Below, piece after piece: positions 9,329 through 16,508 of a stretch of DNA of 64,000 bases; the first letter of the stretch is position 1; every line of letters starts with the position of its first letter. The notes under the pieces are model-generated. The model was given only the letters and a program-made list of their open reading frames with translations. It was not told the DNA's origin and ran no database searches. A program made the position numbers and the translations under genes. The DNA lies in the NCBI GenBank assembly GCA_021811865.1, contig JAKAQB010000010.1, forward strand, positions 1-64,000. Reading direction: 5' to 3'. The stretch comes from Actinomycetes bacterium (GTDB taxonomy: Bacteria; Actinomycetota; Acidimicrobiia; Acidimicrobiales; Palsa-688).

Positions 9329-9406
9329 GCTCACCGTGGGATCTGGGGTAGCGGTGCCCGTGGTATCCCTGTTCCGCCCGGCCGGCCGAGGGGCGACGAT
9401 CGACCC

Positions 9407-9691
9407 ATGGTCGAGATGCTGAAGATCGTCCTCGGCGTGCTGGTGGCGGCGTCCCTCGCCACCATCGTCGCCTACGTGCTCGTCTTCCTCGGCGTTGCCG
9501 CATGGGCGGTGATCACCCGCCCGCACCGTGACCCCCTCGCTGACGAGCTCGACCAGGTGCTCGCCGAGATCGTCGGGCCGCGGCCAGCGCTCGTACCCGC
9601 GGCAGAGGCTGGTGGCCCTCTCAAAGGCGCGGGACCTCCTGAGCAGCGCTGCGAGCGCGCCGACCCTTTTGCGGGGCGGAGGTTCACATGA
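9407..9691 (+). CDS. small single-span membrane protein, first gene of the redox operon
   Basis: 94 residues. There is one long hydrophobic stretch (~5-37, VLGVLVAASLATIVAYVLVF) and then a charged tail (ADELDQVLAEIVG). I do not recognise a family. Its stop overlaps the cupredoxin start as ATGA (9688-9691), so it is co-translated with the redox genes. It is probably a small accessory or assembly subunit of their membrane complex. The operon runs to 14257 with almost no intergenic space. Confidence 0.7.
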   Translation: MVEMLKIVLGVLVAASLATIVAYVLVFLGVAAWAVITRPHRDPLADELDQVLAEIVGPRPALVPAAEAGGPLKGAGPPEQRCERADPFAGRRFT

Positions 9692-10335
9692 CCGGCGGGA
9701 GTGATGCCCCTGTCCGGGGTGGTGGCGCCGGCAGGTTCCGGGCGCCGGTGGTCGTCGTGGTCGTCCTCGTGGGCGTGCTCGTCGGGCTGGGGGCGTCAGT
9801 GGCCGTGGTCGCCGGCATCGCCAGGGGCGTCCGCTCTGCCGGTGAGCAGCTGACCGCTGCGAAGGTCGTTCCAGCTGACCATGCCACCGTGAGCGAGTCG
9901 ATGGAGATCCTCACGAACAGCCCCTTCGGGCCCCGCTACACCCACCCCTCCTGGACCGTGCGCAGGGGTGAGACCGTCACCCTCCGGATCACCAGCTACG
10001 ACAACGGCACGGCACCGCTCACCGGCTCCCAGATGATGTTCGACCAGGTGCAGGGGACCCTCGGCGGCACCGAAACCGTCGACGGCAAGTCGGTCTCCTC
10101 GGTGCCCAACGGCGAGGTCTCCCACACCTTCACCGTCGTCGGGCTCGGCCTGAACCTGCCCATCCCCGCCGCACCGACGGGCGGCACGGTCACAGTGGTG
10201 GCGCGCTTTGTCGCCAGGCGCCCGGGCACCTTCGTGTGGCAGTGCTACGCGCCGTGCGGTTCGGGGCCCAACTCCATGGGCGCGGCAATGGCGACCAGGG
10301 GCTGGATGGAGGGCACCGTGGGAGTCCTGTCGTGA
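9688..10335 (+). CDS. membrane-anchored CuA-like cupredoxin (COX2-type, atypical)
   Basis: 215 residues. An N-terminal anchor (~20-46) is followed by a cupredoxin domain (~80-215). The C-terminal motif WQCYAPCGSGPNSMG aligns with the CuA motif of cytochrome oxidase subunit II, C-x3-C-G-x2-H-x2-M. Both Cys (186, 190) and the Met (197) are kept, but the His position is Pro194. The upstream CuA His is present as His146 (SHTFTV). With one ligand missing, a normal binuclear CuA site is doubtful; the protein may carry one copper, use another ligand such as Met207, or be structural. It overlaps the neighbours by ATGA and GTGA junctions. Probable role: electron transfer on the outer face of the membrane, with the Fe-S and NrfD partners. 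Confidence 0.75.
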   Translation: MTGGSDAPVRGGGAGRFRAPVVVVVVLVGVLVGLGASVAVVAGIARGVRSAGEQLTAAKVVPADHATVSESMEILTNSPFGPRYTHPSWTVRRGETVTLRITSYDNGTAPLTGSQMMFDQVQGTLGGTETVDGKSVSSVPNGEVSHTFTVVGLGLNLPIPAAPTGGTVTVVARFVARRPGTFVWQCYAPCGSGPNSMGAAMATRGWMEGTVGVLS

Positions 10336-11159
10336 CTGAACGGGTCGGCGGAGCCGAGGCGGTGCCGGTCGCTGTCGGGCGGCGTGGCTTCCTGCGCGGG
10401 GCAGCCCTCGGTGGCCTCGGTCTTGCAGGTGCCGGCACCCTTGCAGGGTTGGTCGAAGCGGGCACACCGGCGTCGGCCACCACCAGCGCCCCGGCCAAGG
10501 CCGCCCACCAGTGGGCGATGGTGATCGACCTGCGCTACTGCAACGGCTGCAAGCTCTGCACCACCGCGTGCCAGACCGCGCACTACCTGCACGCAGACCA
10601 GACCTGGATCAACGTGTTCTCGATGCGCAACGCCGCCGGCGAGAGCTACTTCATGCCACGGCCCTGCATGATGTGCGAGGACCCCCCCTGCGTACCGGTC
10701 TGTCCGGTGAAGGCCAACTTCCGCACCGACGAGGGCCTCACCTTGGTGCGCCAGGACCGCTGCATCGGCACCCGCATCTGCATGAACGCCTGCCCCTACC
10801 AGGCCCGCTACTTCAACTGGGGGCCGGCGGAGAAAGCCCCGCGCCAACCCTTCCCCCAAGAGCCCGCCTGGCCGGTCCCCCAGGTCGAGGGCACGGTCGG
10901 CAAGTGCGTGAGCTGCGCGGCGATGCTGCCGATGGGCAAGCTCCCCGAGTGCATCTCGCACTGCCCGATGGGGGTGCTCTACCTCGGGGATCTCGAGAGC
11001 GACGTGGCGGTGAACGGGCTCGGGGGCACCGTCAAGCTGTCGACGTTCCTGGAGGACAACGACGCGGTCAAGTTCAAGGAGTCGTACGGTACCCACCCCA
11101 GGGTGTTCTACATCCCCGGCGACGGCCAGGACCTCGACCTCGACGCCGAGGGCACCTGA
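10332..11159 (+). CDS. Tat-exported four-cluster Fe-S subunit (PsrB/ActB-like)
   Basis: 275 residues. A twin-arginine signal (GRRGFLRGAALGG, ~16-28) precedes four Cys motifs: Cys70/73/76/80, Cys112/115/120/124, Cys144/150/154, and Cys192/195/207/211. The third motif reads CIGTRICMNACP where the family has CIGC, so Thr147 replaces one ligand. That cluster may be [3Fe-4S] or have another ligand. This family (PsrB, NrfC, TtrB, ActB) wires a catalytic subunit to an NrfD-type quinone protein; here NrfD is two genes downstream but no molybdopterin subunit exists in the window. The GTG start overlaps the cupredoxin stop (GTGA, 10332-10335) and leaves the Tat motif near the N-terminus. Confidence 0.9.
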   Translation: MTERVGGAEAVPVAVGRRGFLRGAALGGLGLAGAGTLAGLVEAGTPASATTSAPAKAAHQWAMVIDLRYCNGCKLCTTACQTAHYLHADQTWINVFSMRNAAGESYFMPRPCMMCEDPPCVPVCPVKANFRTDEGLTLVRQDRCIGTRICMNACPYQARYFNWGPAEKAPRQPFPQEPAWPVPQVEGTVGKCVSCAAMLPMGKLPECISHCPMGVLYLGDLESDVAVNGLGGTVKLSTFLEDNDAVKFKESYGTHPRVFYIPGDGQDLDLDAEGT

Positions 11160-11160
11160 G

Positions 11161-12102
11161 GTGACCGGCACCACCACGGGGTCGCCCCAACGCATCGTGC
11201 AGGTGCTCTTGGGGCTCGTCTGGCTCGCCGACGGCGCGCTTCAGCTCCAGCCATCCATGTTCCAGCACGGCTTCGTGACGGGCGTGCTCGTACCCACCGC
11301 CAAGGGGAACCCCGCCCCGGTGGCGGGCTCGATCACCGCCATGGCCGGATTCCTCGAGCCGCACATCGTGGTGTGGGACGCCCTCTTCGCCGCTACGCAG
11401 TTGACGATCGGCATCGGCCTGCTCGTGCGGCGCACGGTGCGCCCCGCCCTCGTCGCCTCCTTCGCATGGTCGGCGCTCGTGTGGTGGTTCGCGGAGGGGC
11501 TCGGCGGGTTGCTCACCGGCGCCGCCTCGCCGCTCAGCGGGGCCCCTGGCGCGGTGCTCCTCTACGTCTTCGTCGGGCTCCTCGCCTGGCCGAGAGCGGC
11601 GCAGCCCCAGGACCCTGGCGAGGCGAGGACGGGTGGCCTGCTCGGCGACCGCTCCGCCAAGGCGGCCTGGGCGGCGCTTTGGGTCGGCAGCGCCGCTCTG
11701 CTCTTGCAGCCGGCCAACCTGGCGGCCGGCGCGCTCGGCGGCGCCCTCCGGGCCGCGGGGAGCGGACAGCCCGGCTGGTACGCGAGCCTGCTCTTTCGCG
11801 CAGCCCAGTCGCTCGGCCCCTATGGCGTCCCCCTCACAATTGCCGTTGCCGGCGAGATGGCGCTCGTCGGCGCCGGCGTCGCGCTCGGCTGGCGGGTGGT
11901 CCCCCTTCTAGGCGTCGCGACGGTCCTGGCCCTGTTGATCTGGGTGCTCCCCGAGGGCCTCGGCGGGATCCTCACCGGCGCTGGAACCGATCCCAACACC
12001 GGGCCGCTCCTCGCGCTGGCAACGCTCGCCTGGTACCGGTCCCGCCCGGGGCCGCAGGCTCGCCTTGCCCCCGCGCCCACGACCGTCGGCATGGCGACAT
12101 GA
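11161..12102 (+). CDS. DoxX-like membrane protein with internal duplication
   Basis: 313 residues, about eight hydrophobic segments. The two halves repeat the same plan. Each ends with a related signature: EGLGGLLTGAASPLSGAPG in the first half, EGLGGILTGAGTDPNTGP in the second, both followed by a hydrophobic helix ending in AW. This suggests an ancient tandem duplication of a four-helix DoxX-like unit. DoxX/DoxD proteins act with quinone-linked sulfur or thiol oxidation in some organisms, but I see no catalytic residues to support that here. GTG start one base after the Fe-S stop; the stop overlaps a possible ATG of the NrfD gene. Probable membrane subunit of the operon's complex. Confidence 0.65.
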   Translation: MTGTTTGSPQRIVQVLLGLVWLADGALQLQPSMFQHGFVTGVLVPTAKGNPAPVAGSITAMAGFLEPHIVVWDALFAATQLTIGIGLLVRRTVRPALVASFAWSALVWWFAEGLGGLLTGAASPLSGAPGAVLLYVFVGLLAWPRAAQPQDPGEARTGGLLGDRSAKAAWAALWVGSAALLLQPANLAAGALGGALRAAGSGQPGWYASLLFRAAQSLGPYGVPLTIAVAGEMALVGAGVALGWRVVPLLGVATVLALLIWVLPEGLGGILTGAGTDPNTGPLLALATLAWYRSRPGPQARLAPAPTTVGMAT

Positions 12103-12119
12103 CACGAGAAGGGATGGGG

Positions 12120-13652
12120 ATGTCCGAACCTCGAGGCAGTGCAGGCGCCGGGCAGCGGCCTGGCATCGAGCCGGGAGTCGAAGGGCCGCCGGCGCTCGAC
12201 GAGGTGCGGGCCGCCGCGATGCGCCCCGTCCTCGAGACCCCGCGGTGGTGGTGGCCGACCGTGGCGGTGCTCGGTGCGGTCGTGGTGTTGGGCATCGTGG
12301 CCTGGGTCGTGCAGGTCGCCGACGGCCTCGGTGTCGCGGGTTACAACAACACCGCCTTCTGGGCTGTCTACGAGGCGGACCTCGTCGCCTTCATCGGGGT
12401 GAGCTACGGCGGCGCGGTCGTCTCGGCGATCTTGCGGATCACCAAGGCCACGTGGCGGGCACCGCTGACCCGGATAGCGGAGGCGACCGCGCTCGTGACG
12501 CTGCCGATCGGGATGCTCTTCATCGTCCCCCACCTCGGCAGCCCGTGGCGGGTATGGGAACTGGTCTGGCCCCCCTACTGGAACCTGTCCTCCCCGATCT
12601 TGTGGGACTTCTTCGCGGTGAGCACCTACCTGCTCGCCACCGTCGTGTTCTTCTACCTCCCCCTCATCCCCGACGCGGCGATCGCCAGAGGGCTCCTCGA
12701 CCCCGACCGCCAGGACCGCCGCGCTCGGGCCTGCCGGCGCCTGTACCAGACCCTCGGTGGCCGATGGACCGGCAGCACGCCCCAGCGGCGACTGCTGCAC
12801 CGCTCGATCGGCTTGGTCGCGATCATGATCATCCCGATGGCGGTCTCGGTCCACTCCGTGCTGTCCTTCGCCTTCGCATCCTCCTCGCGGGCGGGCTATG
12901 CCGAGACGATCTTCCCCGTCTACTTCGTCGTCGCCGCCCTCTACACCGGCGTGGCGTTGGTCGTGCTCTCCCTGGCCGCGTGCCGGCGGCTCTACCACCT
13001 CGAGGCGTTCATCCACCCGCGCCACCTCGTGCGCCTCGGGTTCCTGCTCGTCGCCTTCGGCGCCACCTACCTCTACCTCACCTTCACCGAGTACCTCATC
13101 GACGGCTACTCGGGCACCACCGACAACGCAGCCTGGGTGCGCCAGGTGCTGATCGGGCGCTACTGGATCCCGTTCTGGTTCTACTTCGTCGCCGCCGGTG
13201 TCCTCCCGCTGGTCATCATGGCGGTGCGGCGGCTGCGCACCGGGCGGGGTGTCGTCGTCGCCTCCGGCCTCGTCGTGTTCGCGATGTGGGTGAAACGCCT
13301 CGTCATCGTCATCCCCCCCGCCACCGAACCCGTCGTGCGCTCTCCCCTCGCCGCGGGCGGCGGGCTGGCGGGCATCTGGGGCACCTACCACTTCACCTGG
13401 GTGCCGATCGCGATCACCGTCGCTGCGACCGCAGCCATCCCGTTGGCGTTGCTCATCCTGTTCCGGTTCGTGCCCATCCTGCCGATCGCCGAGATGGAGG
13501 AGCTGGCAGGGCTCGAGGTTCCGGCCGAGACCCCAGGCGCACCGGCGCCCCGTGGCAACCAGGGGCACGGCTCGGCACCGCTGATCGGCGTGAGCAGCTT
13601 CATGACGTCTGCGTCGCCTCCAGACACCACAGGCAAGGAGGGTGCACGGTGA
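12120..13652 (+). CDS. NrfD/PsrC-type polytopic quinone-interacting subunit
   Basis: About 510 residues with roughly nine or ten membrane segments from residue ~40 to ~455. The order and motifs fit NrfD-family proteins: WAVYEADLVAFIGVSYGGA, PIGMLFIVPHLGSPW, WDFFAVSTYLL, and a His/Glu-containing helix at HSVLSFAFA. In PsrC, NrfD and ActC this subunit exchanges electrons with menaquinol and contacts the Fe-S protein, encoded here at 10332. The start at 12120 was chosen because AGAAGGG lies 7 bases upstream. An ATG at 12099 overlapping the previous stop (ATGA) adds 7 residues and is also possible. The long charged N-terminus and the loop at ~195-220 are unusual for the family. Confidence 0.88.
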   Translation: MSEPRGSAGAGQRPGIEPGVEGPPALDEVRAAAMRPVLETPRWWWPTVAVLGAVVVLGIVAWVVQVADGLGVAGYNNTAFWAVYEADLVAFIGVSYGGAVVSAILRITKATWRAPLTRIAEATALVTLPIGMLFIVPHLGSPWRVWELVWPPYWNLSSPILWDFFAVSTYLLATVVFFYLPLIPDAAIARGLLDPDRQDRRARACRRLYQTLGGRWTGSTPQRRLLHRSIGLVAIMIIPMAVSVHSVLSFAFASSSRAGYAETIFPVYFVVAALYTGVALVVLSLAACRRLYHLEAFIHPRHLVRLGFLLVAFGATYLYLTFTEYLIDGYSGTTDNAAWVRQVLIGRYWIPFWFYFVAAGVLPLVIMAVRRLRTGRGVVVASGLVVFAMWVKRLVIVIPPATEPVVRSPLAAGGGLAGIWGTYHFTWVPIAITVAATAAIPLALLILFRFVPILPIAEMEELAGLEVPAETPGAPAPRGNQGHGSAPLIGVSSFMTSASPPDTTGKEGAR

Positions 13653-14257
13653 GCGGGTCGATCTCCTGGAAGTCTGTCCTGCGAAGCGGGCTGCCGGCCT
13701 TGGTGGCAGCGATCGTCGTCGTGCTCGGTGCGTCTTCGACGGCATGGGCGGCCACGGGACCCGGGCTCCGCCTCGTCGCACGCCGGGCCCCCCACGACCA
13801 CGGCGCCGTCGAGCTCGTCGCCACGCTCCAGATGCCGGCCTCGGTCGCGCCGTCGAAGCCGGCTTCGCTCGCCGGAGCAGAGGTGAGCTTCTCGGTGCAC
13901 CTGAGCGAGTTCAGCGGTGCACCCCTGCTCGCGCTCGGCACCGCTACCACCAATGGCGCAGGCGTCGCGACCCTCGCCTATCGCCCCACCTGGACCGGCC
14001 ACCAGGCGCTCGTCGCGACCGCTGCCAACGCGGCAGGGACCCCCCTCGCCTCTGCGACGGCAAGCTTCGCTGCCACTGACGCCACCCATGCCTTCGCCGG
14101 CACGGTCCAGGCGGTCCGGCCGGACGGTGTCATCGGCCGGTGGGTTGCGGGGGTGCTGCTCGCCATCGTCGCCATGCTCTGGGTCACCCTGATCGCAGTC
14201 CTCGTACGAGTGAACCTCGGGCTCGGACTCGTAGGGAAGCGAACGTCGATCCCGTAG
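13649..14257 (+). CDS. exported Ig-like protein with C-terminal membrane anchor
   Basis: 202 residues. It has a signal peptide (~10-34, ending STAWAA), a beta-rich extracellular region with an Ig-like pattern (GAEVSFSVHLSEF..., GVATLAYRPTWTGHQALVATA), and a C-terminal membrane helix (~162-190). Last gene of the redox operon; its GTG overlaps the NrfD stop (GTGA) and has AAGGAGG 8 bases upstream. No metal-binding motif is evident beyond HDHG at ~50. Perhaps it is a structural subunit of the outer face. Family not recognised. Confidence 0.7.
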   Translation: MSGSISWKSVLRSGLPALVAAIVVVLGASSTAWAATGPGLRLVARRAPHDHGAVELVATLQMPASVAPSKPASLAGAEVSFSVHLSEFSGAPLLALGTATTNGAGVATLAYRPTWTGHQALVATAANAAGTPLASATASFAATDATHAFAGTVQAVRPDGVIGRWVAGVLLAIVAMLWVTLIAVLVRVNLGLGLVGKRTSIP

Positions 14258-14331
14258 GCGCCTTCACCGGTGGGTACCGCAGGGCGGGCGCAGCATCAGA
14301 CGCGTAGATCGTCGGGCCAGCTGCCGTTCGA

Positions 14332-15348
14332 TCACCGGGTGGCCCCTGACGTGTGGCCGCCGTCCCGGTAGTACTGACGCCAGATCAAGCGGTGCAGGGG
14401 CACCTTGCGCGGAATGTCACGCAGTCCAGGGATGAAAGGGAGCATCAGCAGGCCGATGGTGAGCACGGCCATGATCGCCACCACGTACAGGTCACCGTTG
14501 ATCGAGGTGGTCATGGGAGGCACCTGGTACCACATGGTGTAAAGCCACAGCCATGGCTGGCCGGGCCAGCTGCCGGTCTCGTTCATCACCCCCCATTGGT
14601 GGCTTTTCAGGTGCTCGGCGGTGACGACCTTGCCCCAATAGCTCTTGGCCCTCTGCGCCTTCCAGGAGTCCCCCAGGAACAGGATGGGCTTGGTGTAGTT
14701 GGTGGTGTAGAAGCTGGCATGGGCCACGAGCTGAGCGTCCAGCGCACCCGAACGCGCCATGGAGAGCAGAGAGGTCTCGAGCACCGGCACCGGCCCAGCA
14801 CCGGGCCAGCGCGAGGGCACCTTGTGAGTGGCGAGGGCCTGGGCGTAGGCATGCTCCCAGCGGGCACGCTCTGAGGCGCTGGCGGAGCGGTAGCGGGCAA
14901 GGGCATGCGAGAGCGCATCGGTAGGGGGTAGGGCGCTCAGGGGCTGGATCACAAAGGACTCGGCTGGGTTGATCGGGTAGTGCACCCCCAGCACCTTTTC
15001 GATCGATAGGGGACCCAGGTACTGCGTGTCGCCGGTGGCGTGGTTGTAGGGCGGGCCGTAGGTGGCCGAGGCGCTCGTACCCTCCAGCTCGGTGAGCACG
15101 ATCTGGCTGAAGCCGACCGGCTGTGCCCTGGCCCAAGCTTCGATGGTCACCGGGGGAGTGTCCGGCGAGGAGAAGAGGAACGCCAACGCCACGGTCAGGA
15201 CAGCCACCACGACCGTGGCGATGGCTGCCTCCTTGAGGATGTCGTAGTGGCGCAGGGGGCCGACCCAAGTGGCGCCCTCGGCCCGGCGCCGCTGCGGGGC
15301 GCTCAGGGTGTCGGTGGAGGTATGTCCCATGGCCTGTCGCCTCTTCAC
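14332..15348 (-). CDS. cytochrome b-partner membrane protein, unidentified
   Basis: 338 residues. One N-terminal span (~40-60), a soluble outer domain of ~200 residues, and a C-terminal span (~293-313). It ends with PFIPGLRDIPR and HRLIWRQYYRD, reminiscent of the end of some bacterial cytochrome b chains. It lacks the PEWY motif of a true cytochrome b C-terminal domain. The GTG start overlaps the stop of the cytochrome b gene (GTGA, 15345-15348), so the two are made together; GAGGAGG lies upstream. An ATG at 15330 is an alternative. Probably an obligate partner replacing the usual subunit IV. It converges with the redox operon. Confidence 0.6.
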   Translation of the reverse strand: MKRRQAMGHTSTDTLSAPQRRRAEGATWVGPLRHYDILKEAAIATVVVAVLTVALAFLFSSPDTPPVTIEAWARAQPVGFSQIVLTELEGTSASATYGPPYNHATGDTQYLGPLSIEKVLGVHYPINPAESFVIQPLSALPPTDALSHALARYRSASASERARWEHAYAQALATHKVPSRWPGAGPVPVLETSLLSMARSGALDAQLVAHASFYTTNYTKPILFLGDSWKAQRAKSYWGKVVTAEHLKSHQWGVMNETGSWPGQPWLWLYTMWYQVPPMTTSINGDLYVVAIMAVLTIGLLMLPFIPGLRDIPRKVPLHRLIWRQYYRDGGHTSGATR

Positions 15349-16262
15349 CGGCTGGGGACCTCCTCACGGGCAGGGGAAGCGCCGTCGGTGTATCGAGCGG
15401 AGGGGACGCCCTCGCCCAGGTCCTCTGGGCGCGAGTCGATCGGCGGCACCACCCCCCGCATCCGGACCATGAGCACGTGCAGCGCCACCACCAACACCAG
15501 TGCCAGGGGGAGCAGCGCTATGTGGAGCATCAGCGCCTGGCCGAAGTTCATGGGATCGATCAGCGCCCCGATGCCGCTGCCGTTGAAGGCGTCCTTGGAC
15601 TCGAATGCGATCCATTGCGAGTCGAAGTTGGTCTGGGAGAGATACCCGGTGAACGCTTCCACCACAGCGAGCAGGAACGCCACCACGCCGCTCATCCAGG
15701 TGAGGCTGCGATTGCCGCGCCATGCCGCCATCCAGAACTTGGCCCAAAGATGTACCGCCATGAAGCCCATGAACAACTCGACCGACCACAGGTGCAGCGA
15801 GTTGACGAAGTGGCCGATGTCGCTGGTGTGCCACCACGCCGGACCCTCCACTGCCAGGACCAATCCGGTGGCGACCACGATGCCGAGGGCTGCAACGGTG
15901 AGCACGCCGAAGACGTAGACCCAAGACGCCACGTAGGCTGGCTGCGCGTCGGGAAGGAGCTTGGAGGGTGGCAGGTAGCGCAACCCGATACGGCGAAGAG
16001 CCCCGGTCCAGGTCCCGGGCGGCTCCGAGTCGCCATCGGGAGGCGGCTCCTGGTCCGCCGATGCGGCGGGTGCCGCCAGGGCGTGACCCGTCGCCGGCCT
16101 GGGCCGCATGAATGGAAGCGCTATTGCAGCGACAAAGAGGGCGAGCATGATCGCGACGACCACCAAGTTGGCCTCCGAGATCAGCACGAAGCCCCAGTGG
16201 AAGTAGTGGTCAGGATGATTGAGGTTGATCACCGCAGAAGCCAAGTTGGCTTCGCCGGTCAT
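15345..16262 (-). CDS. di-heme cytochrome b, N-terminal (b6-type) domain protein
   Basis: 305 residues. The core (~115-290) is a four-helix cytochrome b. Two His pairs ligate two b hemes: in SLHLWSVELFMGFMAVHL the His are 14 apart (bc1 and b6f spacing), and in HIALLPLALVLVVALH they are 15 apart (b6f-like spacing). An extra N-terminal span (~28-52) and a linker precede it. No Rieske or cytochrome c gene is adjacent, so this is not a standard bc complex locus. It is first in an operon with 14332-15348. ATG at 16262 has AAGAGGT upstream. It may pass electrons between quinone and the neighbouring Fe-S/NrfD/cupredoxin system. Confidence 0.85.
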   Translation of the reverse strand: MTGEANLASAVINLNHPDHYFHWGFVLISEANLVVVAIMLALFVAAIALPFMRPRPATGHALAAPAASADQEPPPDGDSEPPGTWTGALRRIGLRYLPPSKLLPDAQPAYVASWVYVFGVLTVAALGIVVATGLVLAVEGPAWWHTSDIGHFVNSLHLWSVELFMGFMAVHLWAKFWMAAWRGNRSLTWMSGVVAFLLAVVEAFTGYLSQTNFDSQWIAFESKDAFNGSGIGALIDPMNFGQALMLHIALLPLALVLVVALHVLMVRMRGVVPPIDSRPEDLGEGVPSARYTDGASPAREEVPSR

Positions 16263-16282
16263 CGATTGAGACCTCTTGGCGC

Positions 16283-16318
16283 TCTGTGCTCGTCTAGCGG
16301 TCTGTGCTCGTCTAGCGG
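16283..16318. repeat. 18-bp tandem duplication upstream of the cytochrome b gene
   Basis: Two exact adjacent copies of TCTGTGCTCGTCTAGCGG lie just upstream of the cytochrome b start at 16262, in the divergent region shared with icmF (240 bases, no gene). The copies could be paired regulator sites, but nothing else supports this. Confidence 0.6.
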
Positions 16319-16496
16319 GTGGTCACCGGCCAATGGTAATGTCATCTCCTTCGCTCGGTCCTTGCAGCGCTCGCCATCGAAGCAATATTCTGAATGTAGT
16401 ACGGGCGCGGTGCCGAGAGGTGATCAGCCGGGCGGGTCCACCACCTGAGGGTGCCGTAGGTGCACCGCCAGGCCCACCGGAGATACTCGGACGTCC

Positions 16497-16502
16497 TACA
16501 AT
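16497..16502 (+). promoter_or_regulatory. icmF: -10 hexamer TACAAT of icmF
   Basis: TACAAT ends directly before an ATG at 16503 and 6 bases before an in-frame GTG at 16509. Transcription starting about 7 bases after the hexamer would begin at the GTG, giving a leaderless mRNA. The ATG would then not be transcribed. Confidence 0.6.
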
Positions 16503-16508
16503 ATGAGC

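Noticed and set aside
9688..10335. Plain type-1 (blue) copper protein
   Set aside because: The C-x3-C-G-x2-P-x2-M loop fits the CuA pattern of COX2 better than the C-x(2-4)-H-x(3-4)-M of blue copper proteins.
11820..13781. 653-codon minus-strand frame with Asp/Arg/His-rich product
   Set aside because: Shadow of the NrfD gene; no domain and no ribosome site.
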